Origin: Mycobacterium lepromatosis
Lineage (GTDB): Bacteria; Actinomycetota; Actinomycetes; Mycobacteriales; Mycobacteriaceae
DNA length: 64,000 nt
Direction: 5' to 3'
NCBI RefSeq assembly: GCF_000975265.2
Contig: NZ_CP083405.1
Location: 1,302,001 to 1,366,000 of the forward strand
Shown: positions 42,160 through 53,783 of the stretch, in pieces
Layout: each line of letters opens with the position of its first letter
Numbering within the stretch: position 1 is the stretch's first letter
Program-made: the position numbers and the translations under genes
The notes under the pieces: model-generated
What the model was told of the DNA's origin: nothing
Database searches by the model: none
The model's input: only the letters and a program-made list of their open reading frames with translations

Positions 42160-43235
42160 GACAGATCCTTGTCGCCGTAGCCGTCGCTCTGGTTGTGTCT
42201 ATCCTGTTGACCCCAGTGCTAATCCGGTTGTTCACCAAGCACGGCTTCGGTCATGAAATCCGTGAGGACGGCCCACCCAGCCACCACGCCAAACGGGGAA
42301 CCCCGTCGATGGGCGGTGTTGCCATCGTTGCCGGCATCTGGGCTGGCTACCTGGGCAGTCATCTGGCAGGCTTGGCGTTTGACGGTGAAGGTGTATCGGC
42401 GTCGGGTGTGTTGGTGCTGGGTCTTGCTACCGCGCTGGGCGGCGTCGGATTCCTCGATGATCTGATCAAGATCCGCAGGTCTCGCAACCTTGGGTTGAAC
42501 AAGAAAGCCAAGACCGTAGGGCAGATCACAGTCGCGGTGCTGTTCGGGGTGCTGGTGTTGCAGTTCCGCAATGGCGCCGGCTTGACACCGGCCAGCGCGG
42601 ATCTGTCCTACGTGCGTGAGATCGCGACCGTCACCTTGGCACCGGTGTTATTTGTGTTGTTCTGCATGGTCATCGTCAGCGCCTGGTCAAATGCGGTCAA
42701 CTTCACCGACGGCTTAGACGGGCTGGCCGCTGGCAGCGTGGCGATGGTCACCACCGCCTATGTTTTGATCACTTTTTGGCAATATCGCAATGCGTGCGTG
42801 ACGGCGCCGGGCTTGGGTTGCTATAACGTTCGCGATCCACTGGACCTGACGCTGATAGCGGCTGCTACGGTGGGCGCGTGTATCGGCTTTTTGTGGTGGA
42901 ATGCCGCACCAGCCAAGATTTTCATGGGCGATACCGGGTCCCTATCTTTAGGCGGCGTGATCGCCGGCTTGTCGGTCACCAGTCGCACTGAGATTCTCGC
43001 GGTCGTGCTGGGTTCGCTGTTCGTTGCCGAAATCACCTCGGTTGTATTGCAGATCTTGTCCTTTCGGACCACCGGTCGCCGGGTGTTCCGGATGGCGCCG
43101 TTCCACCATCATTTTGAGTTGGTCGGTTGGCCCGAAACCACGGTGATCATTCGTTTTTGGCTGCTCACGGCGATCACTTGCGGTCTGGGCGTGGCCCTGT
43201 TCTACGGTGAGTGGCTAGCCACCATTGGCGCTTGA
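42156..43235 (+). CDS. mraY: Phospho-MurNAc-pentapeptide translocase (MraY/MurX)
   Basis: 359 residues with about ten transmembrane segments. Family motifs are [17 protein letters not shown] (43-nt-type Asp-Asp pair), [21 protein letters not shown] and PFHHHFE. It transfers phospho-MurNAc-pentapeptide to decaprenyl phosphate, making lipid I at the inner membrane. In mycobacteria it is also called MurX. The end overlaps or abuts murD. Confidence 0.95.
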   Translation: MRQILVAVAVALVVSILLTPVLIRLFTKHGFGHEIREDGPPSHHAKRGTPSMGGVAIVAGIWAGYLGSHLAGLAFDGEGVSASGVLVLGLATALGGVGFLDDLIKIRRSRNLGLNKKAKTVGQITVAVLFGVLVLQFRNGAGLTPASADLSYVREIATVTLAPVLFVLFCMVIVSAWSNAVNFTDGLDGLAAGSVAMVTTAYVLITFWQYRNACVTAPGLGCYNVRDPLDLTLIAAATVGACIGFLWWNAAPAKIFMGDTGSLSLGGVIAGLSVTSRTEILAVVLGSLFVAEITSVVLQILSFRTTGRRVFRMAPFHHHFELVGWPETTVIIRFWLLTAITCGLGVALFYGEWLATIGA

Positions 43236-43236
43236 C

Positions 43237-44715
43237 GTGCTTGACACGCTGACACCGGGCGCGCCCGTATTAGTAACTGGTGGCGGGGTGACCGGGCGGG
43301 CGGTGCTGGCGGCGCTGACCCGTTTTGGTATGGAAGCAACGCTGTGTGACGACGACCCAGCCGCCCTGCAGCAATACGCTGACAACGGGGTGGCGACCGT
43401 GAATGCAGTTACCGCCACACAGCAGATGTTCGAGCAGGGAAGAAAATACGTCCTGGTGGTCACCAGCCCAGGCTTCGCGCCGACCGCCCCTGTGCTCGTC
43501 GCCGCGTCGGCGGCGCGGGTGCCTATATGGGGCGATGTGGAGTTGGCTTGGCGACTCGATGCCGCGGGCTACTACGGGCCGCCACGTCGCTGGCTCGTGG
43601 TGACGGGTACGAACGGCAAAACGACGACGACGTCGATGCTGCACGCGATGTTGGCGGCAGATGACCGGCGTAGTCTGCTGTGCGGCAACATCGGCCGCCC
43701 GGTTTTGGATGTTTTAAATGAGTTTGCCGAGTCCTCGGACGTTCTTGCTGTCGAGTTGTCCAGTTTTCAGCTGTACTGGGCGCCTTCGCTACGACCGGAG
43801 GCCGGGGTGGTGCTCAACATTGCCGAAGACCACCTCGACTGGCATTCGACAATGGCCGAGTACACCATGGCGAAAGCCCGAGTGCTGACTGGCCGGGTGG
43901 CGGTGGTTGGGCTGGACGACAGCCGGGCCGCGGCACTGCTGGATACTACGGTAGCGCCGGTCCGGGTCGGCTTCCGGCTCGGCGAACCAGCCGTGGGTGA
44001 GCTCGGGGTGTGTGACGGTTATCTCGTTGATCGTGCGTTTGCTGACGACCTGGACTTGATGCCGGTTGCGTCGATACCGGTGTCGGGCCCGGTCGGAGTT
44101 CTCGACGCGTTGGCCGCTGCGGCACTGGCTCGCAGCGTCGGTGTAGGGGCGACCGCGATCGCCGACGCGGTCGCATTGTTTCGGCTGGGTCGGCACCGAG
44201 CGGAGGTGGTGGCCGTCGCCGACGGGATCCGATACGTTAATGATTCCAAGGCCACCAACCCGCACGCGGCCCTTGCCTCGGTGCTAGCTTACCCGCGTGT
44301 GGTGTGGGTGGCCGGTGGCCTACTCAAGGGCGCATCCGTCGATGCGGAGGTTGCGCGCATGGCGCCTCAGCTGGTCGGTGCGGTGCTGATCGGCCGAGAT
44401 CGCGCGATGGTTGCCGAGGCGTTATCACGACACGCGCCCAATGTTCCCGTCATCCAGGTTGTAGCAGACGAGGATGCTGGTATGCATGCGGTTGCCATTG
44501 TGTCTGGTACTGATGTGATAAATATTAATGATAATGATGTTGGCGGGACTATTGGTACTCGTGTGATGGCTGTGGCCGTGGCGGCGGCCCGGGACTTAGC
44601 CCAACCCGGTGATACCGTACTGTTGGCACCGGCTGGCGCGTCGTTTGACCAATTCAGCAGTTACGCCGACCGCGGTGACAAATTCGCGGCTGCCGTACGC
44701 GCAGCGATCCGGTAG
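43237..44715 (+). CDS. murD: UDP-MurNAc-L-alanine:D-glutamate ligase
   Basis: 492 residues from the GTG one base past the mraY stop; a TTG at 43225 (496 residues, overlapping mraY) is equally possible. ATP loop [35 protein letters not shown] and [11 protein letters not shown] are present. It adds D-glutamate to UDP-MurNAc-Ala. Residues about 422-446 are encoded by a strikingly AT-rich run (44510-44545; [15 protein letters not shown]) unlike the rest of the gene. Otherwise intact. Confidence 0.93.
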   Translation: MLDTLTPGAPVLVTGGGVTGRAVLAALTRFGMEATLCDDDPAALQQYADNGVATVNAVTATQQMFEQGRKYVLVVTSPGFAPTAPVLVAASAARVPIWGDVELAWRLDAAGYYGPPRRWLVVTGTNGKTTTTSMLHAMLAADDRRSLLCGNIGRPVLDVLNEFAESSDVLAVELSSFQLYWAPSLRPEAGVVLNIAEDHLDWHSTMAEYTMAKARVLTGRVAVVGLDDSRAAALLDTTVAPVRVGFRLGEPAVGELGVCDGYLVDRAFADDLDLMPVASIPVSGPVGVLDALAAAALARSVGVGATAIADAVALFRLGRHRAEVVAVADGIRYVNDSKATNPHAALASVLAYPRVVWVAGGLLKGASVDAEVARMAPQLVGAVLIGRDRAMVAEALSRHAPNVPVIQVVADEDAGMHAVAIVSGTDVININDNDVGGTIGTRVMAVAVAAARDLAQPGDTVLLAPAGASFDQFSSYADRGDKFAAAVRAAIR

Positions 44716-44721
44716 GCCGGT

Positions 44722-46311
44722 GTGGGTAACACGCTGGGCCGGGATAGGGGCCGGGGCGCGGGAGACAACAACAGTGCGCAGGTCGCCACGACCGTGGAGG
44801 CGGTTGAGTCCGGCACTGCTACGACCGCCGAAGCGAAGGTCAAACGAGCTGGCTCTCTGAGGGCGGGAGTACGCGGCCCTCGGACCCGGTTCGATGCTTG
44901 GCTGGGCCGGCCGATGACCTCCTTTCATCTGATCATTGCTGTAGCTGGATTGCTGACGGCACTAGGTCTGATCATGGTGTTGTCGGCCTCAGGTGTGCGG
45001 TCCTACGGCGATGACGGATCGGCCTGGACTATTTTCAGCAAACAGGTCTTGTGGACGATCATTGGTCTCATCGGCGGCTATTTTTCATTGCGGATGTCGA
45101 TACGGTTCATCCGGCGCATTGCATTCTCCATTTACGTCATCACCATTATTTTGTTGGTGCTGGTGCTCATCCCGGGAATTGGCAATATCGCCAACGGGTC
45201 GCGTAAATGGTTTGTGATCGCCGGCTTTTCGATGCAGCCTTCCGAGCTGGCCAAGATTGCTTTCGTCATTTGGGGTGCGCATCTGCTGGCTGCCCGCCGG
45301 ATGGAACGAGCATTGCTGCGCGAAATGCTGATTCCGTTGGTGCCAGCCGCGGTCATCGCGCTGGGCTTGATCGTGGCTCAGCCTGATCTCGGACAGACAG
45401 TGTCACTGGGCATCATCCTTTTGGCCCTGCTCTGGTATGGTGGACTTCCGCTGCGCGTCTTCATCACATCGTTGCTCGCGGTCTTTATTGCGGGAGCGAT
45501 CCTGGCGATGTCAGCGGGTTATCGGTCAGAACGGGTGCGGTCCTGGATGAATCCCGAGGCAGATCCGCAAGACACCGGCTACCAGGCTCGGCAGGCAAAA
45601 TTCGCTTTGGCCCACGGGGGCATCTTCGGCGACGGCCTTGGCCAGGGTGTTGCCAAGTGGAACTATCTGCCCAACGCTCACAACGATTTCATCTTCGCGA
45701 TCATCGGCGAGGAACTCGGCTTAGTTGGCGCATTGGGACTGTTGGGACTTTTCGGGCTGTTTGCCTACACTGGGATGCGGATCGCGCGGCGGTCGGCCGA
45801 CCCTTTCTTGCGGCTGCTGACCGCCACCACGACGATGTGGGTGTTGGGCCAGGCGTTTATCAACATCGGCTATGTGATCGGGGTGTTGCCGGTGACTGGT
45901 TTGCAGCTGCCTTTCATTTCTGCCGGTGGAACATCGGCGGCAGCAATACTTTTCATGGTCGGCATTATGGCTAATGCGGCTCGTCATGAGCCAGAGGCGG
46001 TGGCGGCGCTGCGGGCCGGGCGCGACGACAAGGTGAACCAGCTGCTACGGCTGCCGCTGCCGTATCTGCCGCCCCGGGTGGAGACGTTCCGTGACCGCAA
46101 GCAGGCTCGTCCGCAACCCGGCAAGGCGTCGGTTGGCTGCAAGCCCGCCCGCAAAGCCACCCGGGAGCCTGACCGGCCGCTGCTGCCGGCGTTCCCCCGA
46201 GTGGCTGATCGGCCGGAGCACCGATCAGGGCATTCTAGAGTTGGTCAGCTACGTGCCGGTCAACATTATACATCGCGCGTTCGTGTATTAGAAGGTCGGC
46301 GTTACGGGTGA
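44722..46311 (+). CDS. ftsW: Septal peptidoglycan glycosyltransferase FtsW
   Basis: 529 residues, SEDS family. A cytoplasmic N-terminus of about 65 residues is followed by ten transmembrane segments. Family segments include [38 protein letters not shown] and [20 protein letters not shown] long basic C-terminal tail (about 430-529) follows; in M. tuberculosis the tail binds FtsZ. It polymerises lipid II with PbpB. The GTGA overlap with murG indicates coupling. Confidence 0.94.
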   Translation: MGNTLGRDRGRGAGDNNSAQVATTVEAVESGTATTAEAKVKRAGSLRAGVRGPRTRFDAWLGRPMTSFHLIIAVAGLLTALGLIMVLSASGVRSYGDDGSAWTIFSKQVLWTIIGLIGGYFSLRMSIRFIRRIAFSIYVITIILLVLVLIPGIGNIANGSRKWFVIAGFSMQPSELAKIAFVIWGAHLLAARRMERALLREMLIPLVPAAVIALGLIVAQPDLGQTVSLGIILLALLWYGGLPLRVFITSLLAVFIAGAILAMSAGYRSERVRSWMNPEADPQDTGYQARQAKFALAHGGIFGDGLGQGVAKWNYLPNAHNDFIFAIIGEELGLVGALGLLGLFGLFAYTGMRIARRSADPFLRLLTATTTMWVLGQAFINIGYVIGVLPVTGLQLPFISAGGTSAAAILFMVGIMANAARHEPEAVAALRAGRDDKVNQLLRLPLPYLPPRVETFRDRKQARPQPGKASVGCKPARKATREPDRPLLPAFPRVADRPEHRSGHSRVGQLRAGQHYTSRVRVLEGRRYG

Positions 46312-47519
46312 ACGACTCGGTTAGTGAGCCGACCGGCGGGCGAGGGAGCAGCCCGTCGGTCGACGGTGCCGCATTATCGATTAATCTCCCCTTGTCGGTC
46401 GTGCTGGCGGGCGGTGGTACCGCCGGCCATGTGGAGCCTGCAATGGCCGTCGCCGATGCACTTTCCGCGCTGGATCCGCAGGTTCGGATCACCGTGTTGG
46501 GCACTTCGCGTGGGCTGGAGACCAAGCTAGTGCCCGAGCGCGGCTATCACCTCGAGTTGATCACACCGGTGCCATTGCCGCGTAAGCTCACTGGCGACCT
46601 GGCCCGGCTCCCACTACGAGTGTGGCGTGCTGTCCGAGAGACCCGCGCGGTGTTCGAGGTCTTTGAGGCCCATGTGGTGGTGGGTTTTGGCGGGTACGTG
46701 GCACTGCCAGCGTACCTCGCCGCACGTGGTATCCCCAGGTTGCGGCGTCGTATCCCGGTGGTGGTTCACGAGGCCAACGCCCGGGCCGGCATTGCCAATC
46801 GTGTAGGTGTGCGCACTGCCGACCGGGTGCTCTCGGCAGTACCTGGTTCCGGATTACGCGGTGCCGAGGTAGTGGGAGTGCCGGTCCACGCGGCTATAAC
46901 CACGCTGGACCGCTCGGCATTGCGAGGTGAAGCCCGCAAGCATTTCGGCTTCACCGACGACGCGCGGGTGTTACTGGTGTTCGGTGGTTCTCAGGGTGCA
47001 GTTTCGCTAAATCGGGCTGTCGCCGGTGCCGCTGCGGACCTGGCCGCCTCGGGAGTGGCCGTGCTGCATGCCCACGGACTCAAGAACACCCTCGAGCTGC
47101 GCACATCCGAATACGGTGAGCCGCCGTACGTAGCGGTGCCCTACCTTGACCGAATGGACCTAGCGTACGCTGCTGCCGACCTAGTGATTTGTCGGGCCGG
47201 TGCAATGACGGTCGCCGAAGTGTCGGCCGTCGGCTTGCCAGCCATCTATGTACCGTTGCCAATCGGCAACGGTGAGCAACGACTCAATGCGCTGCCGGTG
47301 GTCAACGCCGGCGGTGGCATGATGGTCGCTGACGCCGACTTGACGCCCGGTCTGGTGGCGCAGCAAGTTGTCAGGTTGTTCAGCGACCCGGCGCAGCTGG
47401 CGGCAATGACGGCGGCCGCCGCGCGAGTGGGACATCGCGATGCGGCACATCATGTCGCCAATGCGGCACTGGATCTGGCACGTGCAGAGCGTGACACGTT
47501 GTCTGGACGGAAACCATGA
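46308..47519 (+). CDS. murG: UDP-GlcNAc:lipid I transferase MurG
   Basis: 403 residues. The N-terminal [15 protein letters not shown] loop, [42 protein letters not shown] and the donor-site [17 protein letters not shown] are all seen. It converts lipid I to lipid II on the inner membrane face. About 25 Ser/Gly-rich residues precede the domain. A 9-bp-arm hairpin (ACCGTTGCC / GGCAACGGT) lies at 47252-47273. Coupled to murC by a 4-nt overlap. Confidence 0.95.
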   Translation: MNDSVSEPTGGRGSSPSVDGAALSINLPLSVVLAGGGTAGHVEPAMAVADALSALDPQVRITVLGTSRGLETKLVPERGYHLELITPVPLPRKLTGDLARLPLRVWRAVRETRAVFEVFEAHVVVGFGGYVALPAYLAARGIPRLRRRIPVVVHEANARAGIANRVGVRTADRVLSAVPGSGLRGAEVVGVPVHAAITTLDRSALRGEARKHFGFTDDARVLLVFGGSQGAVSLNRAVAGAAADLAASGVAVLHAHGLKNTLELRTSEYGEPPYVAVPYLDRMDLAYAAADLVICRAGAMTVAEVSAVGLPAIYVPLPIGNGEQRLNALPVVNAGGGMMVADADLTPGLVAQQVVRLFSDPAQLAAMTAAAARVGHRDAAHHVANAALDLARAERDTLSGRKP

Positions 47520-49003
47520 AAGTCGGGCAGTTGCCTCCCGAGTTGCAGCGGGTGCACATGGTGGGCATTGGGGGATCCGGGATGTCGGGCATTGCTCGCA
47601 TCCTGCTGGACCGGGGCGGGCTGGTGTCTGGCTCAGATGTTAAGGAGTCGCGTGTTGTGCACGCACTGCGGGCGCGTGGCGCGTTGATCTGTATCGGACA
47701 TGACGCGTCATTGCTGGACCTGCTGCCTGGCGGCGTTACCGCAGTCATTACCATCCATACCGCCATCCCCAAGACCAACCCCGAGCTGGTCGAAGCCCGG
47801 AGACGCGGCATTCCGGTTCTATTGCGACCGGCCGTGTTGGCCAGGCTGATGGATGGGTGCACCACACTTATGGTCGCCGGCACACACGGCAAGACCACGA
47901 CGACGTCGCTGCTCGTTGTGGCTTTGCAGCACTGTGGATGTGACCCGTCCTTTGTGGTCGGCGGTGAACTTGCCGCGGTGGGCACCAACGGCCACCACGG
48001 CCTAGGCGACTGCTTCGTTGCCGAGGCCGATGAAAGCGATGGCTCGCTACTGGAATACACGCCCAACGTAGCGGTGGTCACCAACATCGACTCCGACCAC
48101 CTGGATTTCTACGGTAGTGTCGATGCTTACGTCAGGGTGTTCGACTCCTTTGTGGAGCGACTCGCACTGGGGGGAGCGCTCGTTGTGTGTACCGACGATC
48201 CTGGGGCAGCCGTGCTGGCCCGGCGCACCGCTGAGCTGGGGATCCGGGTGTTGCGCTACGGTTCCGACGACAGGCCAGGCGAAACCTTGGCCGCCAGGTT
48301 ATTGTCGTGGGAGCAACAGGGCACCGGAGCGGTCGCGCACATCCAGTTGGCTGGTCAACTAAACTCACGGGTGATGCGGCTACCGGTACCCGGGCGACAC
48401 ATGGCGCTCAATGCGCTGGGCGCGTTGCTGGCGGCGATCGAGATTGGCGCGTCGATCGATGAGGTGCTCGACGGGCTGGCTGGCTTCGGGGGTGTGCGTC
48501 GCCGCTTTGAACTGGTCGGGACTTCGGGAGTCGGTCAGGCTTCGAATTCGCTGGTGCGGGTGTTCGACGACTATGCCCATCATCCAACGGAGATCAGGGC
48601 GACGCTAGCGGCGTTCCGCATAGTGCTTGAGCAGAGCGGCGGCGGACGCTGCATCGTGGTGTTTCAGCCACATCTATATTCGCGAACAAAGGCGTTGGCC
48701 AGCGAATTTGGTCGTGAGCTGAGTGCTGCCGATGAGGTGTTCATCGTTGGCGTCAACGGTGCCCGCGAACAACCGCTCGCTGGCGTCAGCGGAGCCAGTG
48801 TTGCTCAGCATGTCAGCGTGCCGGTCCGCTATATACCAGACTACTCGGCGGTCGTTGCAGAGGTTGCTGCGGCGGCTGGCCCCGGCGACGTCATCGTCAC
48901 GATGGGTATCGGTGACGTGGGCCTGCTGGGGCCGGAGATCGTTGCTGCGCTGCGGGCCCGGGCCAACTGCAATACTCCCGGCCGGTCGAGCGTGTTGCAG
49001 TGA
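47516..49003 (+). CDS. murC: UDP-MurNAc:L-alanine ligase
   Basis: 495 residues. [13 protein letters not shown] (dinucleotide-type loop), [10 protein letters not shown] (ATP loop), [19 protein letters not shown] and DDYAHHPTE are the family markers. It adds the first amino acid of the stem peptide. Four-nt overlaps at both ends. Intact. Confidence 0.95.
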   Translation: MKVGQLPPELQRVHMVGIGGSGMSGIARILLDRGGLVSGSDVKESRVVHALRARGALICIGHDASLLDLLPGGVTAVITIHTAIPKTNPELVEARRRGIPVLLRPAVLARLMDGCTTLMVAGTHGKTTTTSLLVVALQHCGCDPSFVVGGELAAVGTNGHHGLGDCFVAEADESDGSLLEYTPNVAVVTNIDSDHLDFYGSVDAYVRVFDSFVERLALGGALVVCTDDPGAAVLARRTAELGIRVLRYGSDDRPGETLAARLLSWEQQGTGAVAHIQLAGQLNSRVMRLPVPGRHMALNALGALLAAIEIGASIDEVLDGLAGFGGVRRRFELVGTSGVGQASNSLVRVFDDYAHHPTEIRATLAAFRIVLEQSGGGRCIVVFQPHLYSRTKALASEFGRELSAADEVFIVGVNGAREQPLAGVSGASVAQHVSVPVRYIPDYSAVVAEVAAAAGPGDVIVTMGIGDVGLLGPEIVAALRARANCNTPGRSSVLQ

Positions 49004-50025
49004 CAGAACCGGACGAGGGCGCACCAGTCAACCATTCGGCGACGATGTGGGCTGCGGTGGAGGTATCGCCCGTTTGCGGTGGACAACCGGACGATTCGGG
49101 CGTGGTGACGGAGGACTCCGGAGTCTTTGTCGATGCTGCGATCGTTGCACCGCTCACGACCCTAACGCGAGACGTGCCAGCGCAGGACGACCGCTACGAG
49201 TTCGAGGGGCCTCGCCGACGGGCCCGACGTGAGCGGGCTGAACGCCGTGCCGCGCAGGCGCGCGCCATCGCGATCGAAGAAGCTCGCCGTGAGGCTAAAC
49301 GCCGTATCCATGGGCAGATGAGCAACGAGCCCAACTCCCCCAAACCGGTTGCGCGCGGCGTTGTTCGGGGCCTGAAGACGCTGTTCGCGACGATGATTTT
49401 TAGTATCGCCGGGCTCGGTCTTGGGTTGGCCCTCTATTTCACGCCGGCGATGTCAGCGCGCAACATCGTGGTTACCGGGATCGAGACGGTGACCCGCGAG
49501 GAAGTTCTCGATGCGGCCGGAGTGCAGCTTGGGACACCACTCCTGCAGATCAACACTAACCAGGTCGCTGACCAGGTAGCAGCGATCCGGCGAGTGGCCA
49601 GTGCGCGGGCACAGCGTCAGTACCCGTCAGCGCTGCGGATCACCATTGTTGAGCGGGTGCCGGTGGTGGTGAAGGACTTTCCCGATGGCTCGCACCTTTT
49701 TGACCGCGATGGCGTCGACTTCGCGACCGCTCCGCCGCCATCGGCGTTGCCTTATATCGATGTCAGTCATCCCGGACCGATCGATCCGCCGACCAAGGCT
49801 GTGCTGATGGTACTGCTCGCGTTGCGTTCTGAGGTTGTAAGTCAGGTGGCCCGGATCGCAGCCCCGTCGGTGTCGTCGATCAGCCTTACCTTGACAGACG
49901 GGCGGGTGGTGATCTGGGGGAGTACCGACCGCACCGAGGAGAAGGCCGAGAAGCTGGCTGCGCTATTGACCCAGCCTGGGCGGACATACGACGTGTCTAG
50001 CCCCGATTTGCCGACCATGAAATAG
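49000..50025 (+). CDS. ftsQ: Cell division protein FtsQ
   Basis: 341 residues. A long charged cytoplasmic N-terminus (about 1-120) includes an Arg/Ala-rich helix ([18 protein letters not shown]). One transmembrane segment follows (about 127-147), then a POTRA domain ([20 protein letters not shown]) and a beta domain. It links early and late divisome proteins. The GTG start overlaps murC by 4 nt. No ftsA follows, as normal in mycobacteria. Confidence 0.92.
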   Translation: MTEPDEGAPVNHSATMWAAVEVSPVCGGQPDDSGVVTEDSGVFVDAAIVAPLTTLTRDVPAQDDRYEFEGPRRRARRERAERRAAQARAIAIEEARREAKRRIHGQMSNEPNSPKPVARGVVRGLKTLFATMIFSIAGLGLGLALYFTPAMSARNIVVTGIETVTREEVLDAAGVQLGTPLLQINTNQVADQVAAIRRVASARAQRQYPSALRITIVERVPVVVKDFPDGSHLFDRDGVDFATAPPPSALPYIDVSHPGPIDPPTKAVLMVLLALRSEVVSQVARIAAPSVSSISLTLTDGRVVIWGSTDRTEEKAEKLAALLTQPGRTYDVSSPDLPTMK

Positions 50026-50289
50026 CGGCGGGGCATATACCTGTCAAACGTAGCGTTGGCACATCATGATGAACCGCAGAAAAAAACCGTGGCGCGTCGG
50101 CGCGCCTGCTCGGTTAGCACCTGTCATAGCCATACGGTGCTGGTTACACGGAGCTACTTGACATAACTCTAAGTCTATAGTTGAGGTTGATGTTTTGCCA
50201 AGCAGACACACCGCCGGGAGGAACCCACACCCATCAGGGAGCTCAAACCCGCCAGGGCAAGTTAGTCCCACCACGGAGGAAGACGAATG
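50026..50289 (+). promoter_or_regulatory. ftsZ leader region
   Basis: 260 nt without a gene, where promoters of ftsZ are known to lie in related mycobacteria. TTGACA occurs at 50158 and TATAGT at 50176, but the 12-bp gap is too short for a standard pair, so I do not call a promoter precisely. CGGAGGA at 50274-50280 is a strong ribosome site. It precedes two consecutive ATG codons (50287, 50290). Confidence 0.5.
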
Positions 50290-51429
50290 ATGACCCCCCC
50301 GCATAATTACCTTGCCGTCATCAAGGTTGTGGGTATCGGTGGCGGTGGTGTTAACGCCGTCAACCGGATGATCGAGCAGGGCCTCAAAGGCGTGGAGTTC
50401 ATGGCGATTAACACTGATGCGCAGGCGTTGTTAATGAGCGATGCCGACGTCAAGCTCGATGTCGGGCGGGACTCCACTCGCGGGCTGGGCGCCGGTGCGG
50501 ACCCGGAGGTCGGGCGCAGGGCCGCCGAAGATGCCAAGGACGACATCGAAGAACTGCTGCGCGGGGCGGATATGGTGTTCGTCACGGCGGGTGAAGGCGG
50601 GGGTACCGGCACCGGAGGGGCACCCGTCATTGCGAGCATCGCACGCAAGCTAGGCGCGTTGACTGTCGGTGTGGTCACCCGGCCGTTCTCGTTCGAGGGC
50701 AAGCGGCGCAGTAATCAGGCCGAGAACGGTATCGCGGCGTTGCGGGAGAGTTGCGATACCCTCATCGTGATCCCCAACGACCGATTGCTGCAGATGGGTG
50801 ATACCGCGGTATCCTTGATGGATGCGTTCCGCAGCGCCGACGAGGTGCTGCTGAACGGCGTGCAAGGCATAACCGACCTGATCACCACGCCGGGACTGAT
50901 TAACGTCGATTTCGCCGACGTTAAGGGCATCATGTCGGGTGCGGGCACCGCGTTAATGGGCATCGGCTCGGCGCGCGGTGATGGTAGGTCACTCAAGGCG
51001 GCCGAAATCGCTATCAACTCCCCCTTGCTGGAAGCGTCGATGGAGGGCGCCCAGGGGGTACTGATGTCGATCGCCGGTGGCAGCGACCTGGGCCTGTTCG
51101 AGATTAACGAGGCGGCCTCGTTGGTCCAGGACGCCGCGCATCCGGACGCCAACATCATTTTCGGCACCGTCATCGACGATTCGTTGGGTGACGAGGTACG
51201 AGTCACTGTGATCGCGGCGGGCTTTGAAGCCAACGGACCGGGCCGCACGCCCGTGATGGGAAGTACTGGCGGCGCGCACCGGATCGAGTCGGCGAAGGCC
51301 GGCGCGCTCACTTCGACGTTGTTTGAGCCTGTCGACGCTGCCAGTGCGCCGCTACACACCAACGGTGCGGCTCTAACTATCGGCGGCGATGACGACGACG
51401 TAGACGTGCCGCCGTTCATGCGTCGCTGA
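50290..51429 (+). CDS. ftsZ: Cell division GTPase FtsZ
   Basis: 379 residues from the second ATG ([15 protein letters not shown]), the family start; the first ATG at 50287 is better spaced from GGAGG and would add one Met. The tubulin signature [15 protein letters not shown] and the T7-type loop NVDFADVK are present. The C-terminal peptide [13 protein letters not shown] binds SepF and FtsW. A run of seven C (50294-50300) lies in codons 2-4, where slippage would destroy the frame. It polymerises into the division ring. Confidence 0.97.
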   Translation: MTPPHNYLAVIKVVGIGGGGVNAVNRMIEQGLKGVEFMAINTDAQALLMSDADVKLDVGRDSTRGLGAGADPEVGRRAAEDAKDDIEELLRGADMVFVTAGEGGGTGTGGAPVIASIARKLGALTVGVVTRPFSFEGKRRSNQAENGIAALRESCDTLIVIPNDRLLQMGDTAVSLMDAFRSADEVLLNGVQGITDLITTPGLINVDFADVKGIMSGAGTALMGIGSARGDGRSLKAAEIAINSPLLEASMEGAQGVLMSIAGGSDLGLFEINEAASLVQDAAHPDANIIFGTVIDDSLGDEVRVTVIAAGFEANGPGRTPVMGSTGGAHRIESAKAGALTSTLFEPVDAASAPLHTNGAALTIGGDDDDVDVPPFMRR

Positions 51430-51451
51430 CGCCGGGCCGGGGACCTTTGAA

Positions 51452-52186
51452 GTGGGAGGATTTGCCAATACTGGACAGGTGAGCGTTCGCATCCGTCGAG
51501 TGAGCGCAATGCGGGCGGGTGGCGTTTCGCCATCGCTGTTCGATTCCTTGAACCTCGGTGACTATGTCGGTGACGACCCGACTGCGGTGGCCACTCACCG
51601 TGCTCGGCTGGTCGCTGCCACTGGACTGGGTGTCGATCGGGTGGTGTGGATGAGCCAGGTCTACGGTGATCGAGTCAAGATGGTTCATGAGCCGTGTGAC
51701 ACTGCGGTCGATGACACCGACGCTTTGGTGACCAGAATATTTCAGCTGGTATTGGCGGTCTTTACGGTCCACTATATGCCAGTGTTGCTGGCCGATGCGC
51801 ATGCTGGAGTGACCGCGGCGGTCGACGTCGGGTGGTTGGGGGTTCGGCAAGGTGTAGTGGCTCGTGCGGTGGATATAATGATGGCCCTGGGTGCGCACGT
51901 TGGAGACATTGCAGTGCTGCTTGGTCTGGCGGTTAGTGGCCGTAACTATGAGGTGCCCGCAGCGATGGCCGACGAGGTCGAGGTGGTGTTGTCAGATAAC
52001 TGCACCACCACCTCAGCCGGAACTTCCGGCCTCGATTTACGGGTTGGAATCGCTTGCCAGCTCTGCGATTTAGGTGTCATGCCGATCGAAGCCTATCCAC
52101 GCTGCACGGTGGCCGGCCAGACGTTGTTCAGTCACCGCCAGACCGCGTCAACAGGGCGACTGGTGTCGCTGGTCTGTATGGAGTGA
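51452..52186 (+). CDS. pgeF: PgeF/YfiH-family protein lacking its metal ligands
   Basis: 244 residues, full length and uninterrupted, clearly the Rv2149c/YfiH (multicopper-oxidase-like, peptidoglycan-editing purine-nucleosidase) family: RAGGVS, FNLGDHVGDD-like SLNLGDYVGDD and AVSGRNYEVP. The three residues that bind Zn/Cu in the family are all changed. QVHG is QVYG (Tyr71), ADCxPVL is VHYMPVL (Tyr108), and AHAGWRG is VDVGWLG (Asp125). It is therefore probably catalytically dead, a gene decaying without stop codons. It lies between ftsZ and the Rv2148c-like gene, 5 nt from the latter. A later GTG at 51479 is an alternative start. Confidence 0.85.
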   Translation: MGGFANTGQVSVRIRRVSAMRAGGVSPSLFDSLNLGDYVGDDPTAVATHRARLVAATGLGVDRVVWMSQVYGDRVKMVHEPCDTAVDDTDALVTRIFQLVLAVFTVHYMPVLLADAHAGVTAAVDVGWLGVRQGVVARAVDIMMALGAHVGDIAVLLGLAVSGRNYEVPAAMADEVEVVLSDNCTTTSAGTSGLDLRVGIACQLCDLGVMPIEAYPRCTVAGQTLFSHRQTASTGRLVSLVCME

Positions 52187-52191
52187 CCGCC

Positions 52192-52965
52192 ATGGCGACG
52201 GATCTTGGCCTGCAGGGCGACCGCGAATCCGAATTAATGCATGCGTTGACGGCGGTGCGTTCCCGGCTTGCGGCCGCCTCGCAAGCCGCGGGGCGCAATG
52301 TCGGCGAAATCGAACTTTTACCTATTAGTAAATTCTTTCCAGCAACTGATGTTGCGATTTTGTCTCGCTTGGGTTGTCGGTCTGTTGGTGAATCGCGGGC
52401 ACAGGAAGCTTCAACGAAAGCTGCTGAACTCACTGAGTTGTTAGGGGTTTCTCGGGAGGCGAAATCGCGTATGCACTGGCACATGGTGGGTCAAATTCAA
52501 CGCAACAAGGCGCAGTCGTTGGCGCAGTGGGCGCACACCGCTCATTCGATCGACAGCTCGCAATTAGTCACGGCGCTCGATCGGGCGGTAGCCGCGGCGT
52601 TGGCCGGCGGTCGTCGCGAGCAGCCGTTGCGGGTCTATGTTCAGATAAGTCTCGATGGCGACATATCGCGCGGTGGTGTCAACGTGACCGCGCCCGGCGC
52701 AGTTGACCGGGTCTGCGCGCAAGTCGATGAGTCGAAAAGCCTGGAGTTGATCGGGTTGATGGGCATCCCGCCGTTGGGGTGGGATCCCGACCAGGCTTTT
52801 GAACAGTTGCGATCGGAACATCGCCGGGTGCTGCGGTCACATCCGGATGCGATCGGGCTGTCCGCTGGTATGTCTAACGATTTTGAGATAGCGGTCAAAC
52901 ATGGTTCGACGTGTGTGCGTGTCGGTACCGCGCTATTGGGTCCAAGCCGGTTACGGTCGCTATAA
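52192..52965 (+). CDS. PLP homeostasis protein (YggS/PLPBP family, Rv2148c-like)
   Basis: 257 residues from the ATG at 52192. The fold-type III alanine-racemase-like barrel is recognisable by [14 protein letters not shown] (Lys for the PLP Schiff base), [56 protein letters not shown]. It controls free pyridoxal phosphate. It follows pgeF by 5 nt and precedes sepF, the standard dcw tail order. Intact. Confidence 0.92.
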   Translation: MATDLGLQGDRESELMHALTAVRSRLAAASQAAGRNVGEIELLPISKFFPATDVAILSRLGCRSVGESRAQEASTKAAELTELLGVSREAKSRMHWHMVGQIQRNKAQSLAQWAHTAHSIDSSQLVTALDRAVAAALAGGRREQPLRVYVQISLDGDISRGGVNVTAPGAVDRVCAQVDESKSLELIGLMGIPPLGWDPDQAFEQLRSEHRRVLRSHPDAIGLSAGMSNDFEIAVKHGSTCVRVGTALLGPSRLRSL

Positions 52966-53032
52966 GGTAGTCACTATAGTCACATCTTCATCACAGACAC
53001 CAGAACTTTCAGGCCTAGAAGGGGATCACGCA

Positions 53033-53665
53033 ATGAGCACACTGCACAAGGTCAAGGCCTATTTCGGAATGGCTCCGATGGAAGACTACGACGACGAGTA
53101 CTTTGACGATCGCTCTCCCACCCACGGCTACGGGCGTCCCCGGTTTGAGGAAGGGTACGGCCGCTATGAAGGGCGCGACTACGGTGACCTGCGTGGCGAG
53201 CTGACCGGCTATCCGCCGCTAGGGTACCGTGGCGGCTATGGGGATGAGCATCGCTTCCGCCCGCGCGAGTTCGACCGGCCTGACCTGAGCCGCCCGCGCT
53301 TGGGATCGTGGTTGCGAAATTCCACCCGAGGAGCTTTGGCGATGGACCCGCGCCGAATGACCATGCTGTTTGACGAAGGTAGCCCGCTGTCGAAGATAAC
53401 CACGCTGCGACCTAAGGACTACAGCGAGGCGCGCACTATTGGCGAGCGGTTTCGAGATGGCACCCCGGTCATCATCGATTTGGTGTCGATGGACAATGCT
53501 GACGCCAAGCGCCTGGTCGATTTCGCCGCGGGCTTGGCCTTTGCGTTGCGCGGATCCTTCGACAAGGTCGCAACCAAGGTGTTCCTGCTGTCGCCAGCCG
53601 ACGTTGACGTATCCCCTGAAGAGCGTCGTCGGATCGCCGAAACCGGTTTTTACGCCTACCAGTAG
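53033..53665 (+). CDS. sepF: FtsZ-anchoring division protein SepF
   Basis: 210 residues from the ATG at 53033 ([15 protein letters not shown], an amphipathic membrane-binding helix); an open frame extends to 52901 but is not conserved. The middle is acidic and Tyr/Gly/Arg-rich. The C-terminal DUF552 domain ([20 protein letters not shown] ... [18 protein letters not shown]) binds the FtsZ tail. It replaces FtsA in actinobacteria as membrane anchor. AGGGGATCACGCA precedes the start. Confidence 0.92.
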   Translation: MSTLHKVKAYFGMAPMEDYDDEYFDDRSPTHGYGRPRFEEGYGRYEGRDYGDLRGELTGYPPLGYRGGYGDEHRFRPREFDRPDLSRPRLGSWLRNSTRGALAMDPRRMTMLFDEGSPLSKITTLRPKDYSEARTIGERFRDGTPVIIDLVSMDNADAKRLVDFAAGLAFALRGSFDKVATKVFLLSPADVDVSPEERRRIAETGFYAYQ

Positions 53666-53783
53666 ATCAGTTTATCATTAGATCCTACCACAACATATGG
53701 GTCCGACCTCAGAGTCGGTACTCTGGCAGTAGCCGTATTTGTAGACGGTGATTGGTACCCTCATTGGTAAGGTCGGGCTTTAG

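Noticed and set aside
46201..46230. 8-bp inverted repeat CTGATCGG / CCGATCAG at the ftsW 3' end
   Set aside because: Short arms and inside coding sequence; not distinguishable from chance.
50158..50181. TTGACA ... TATAGT as an ftsZ promoter
   Set aside because: The gap is only 12 bp, too short for a standard sigma-70-type pair.
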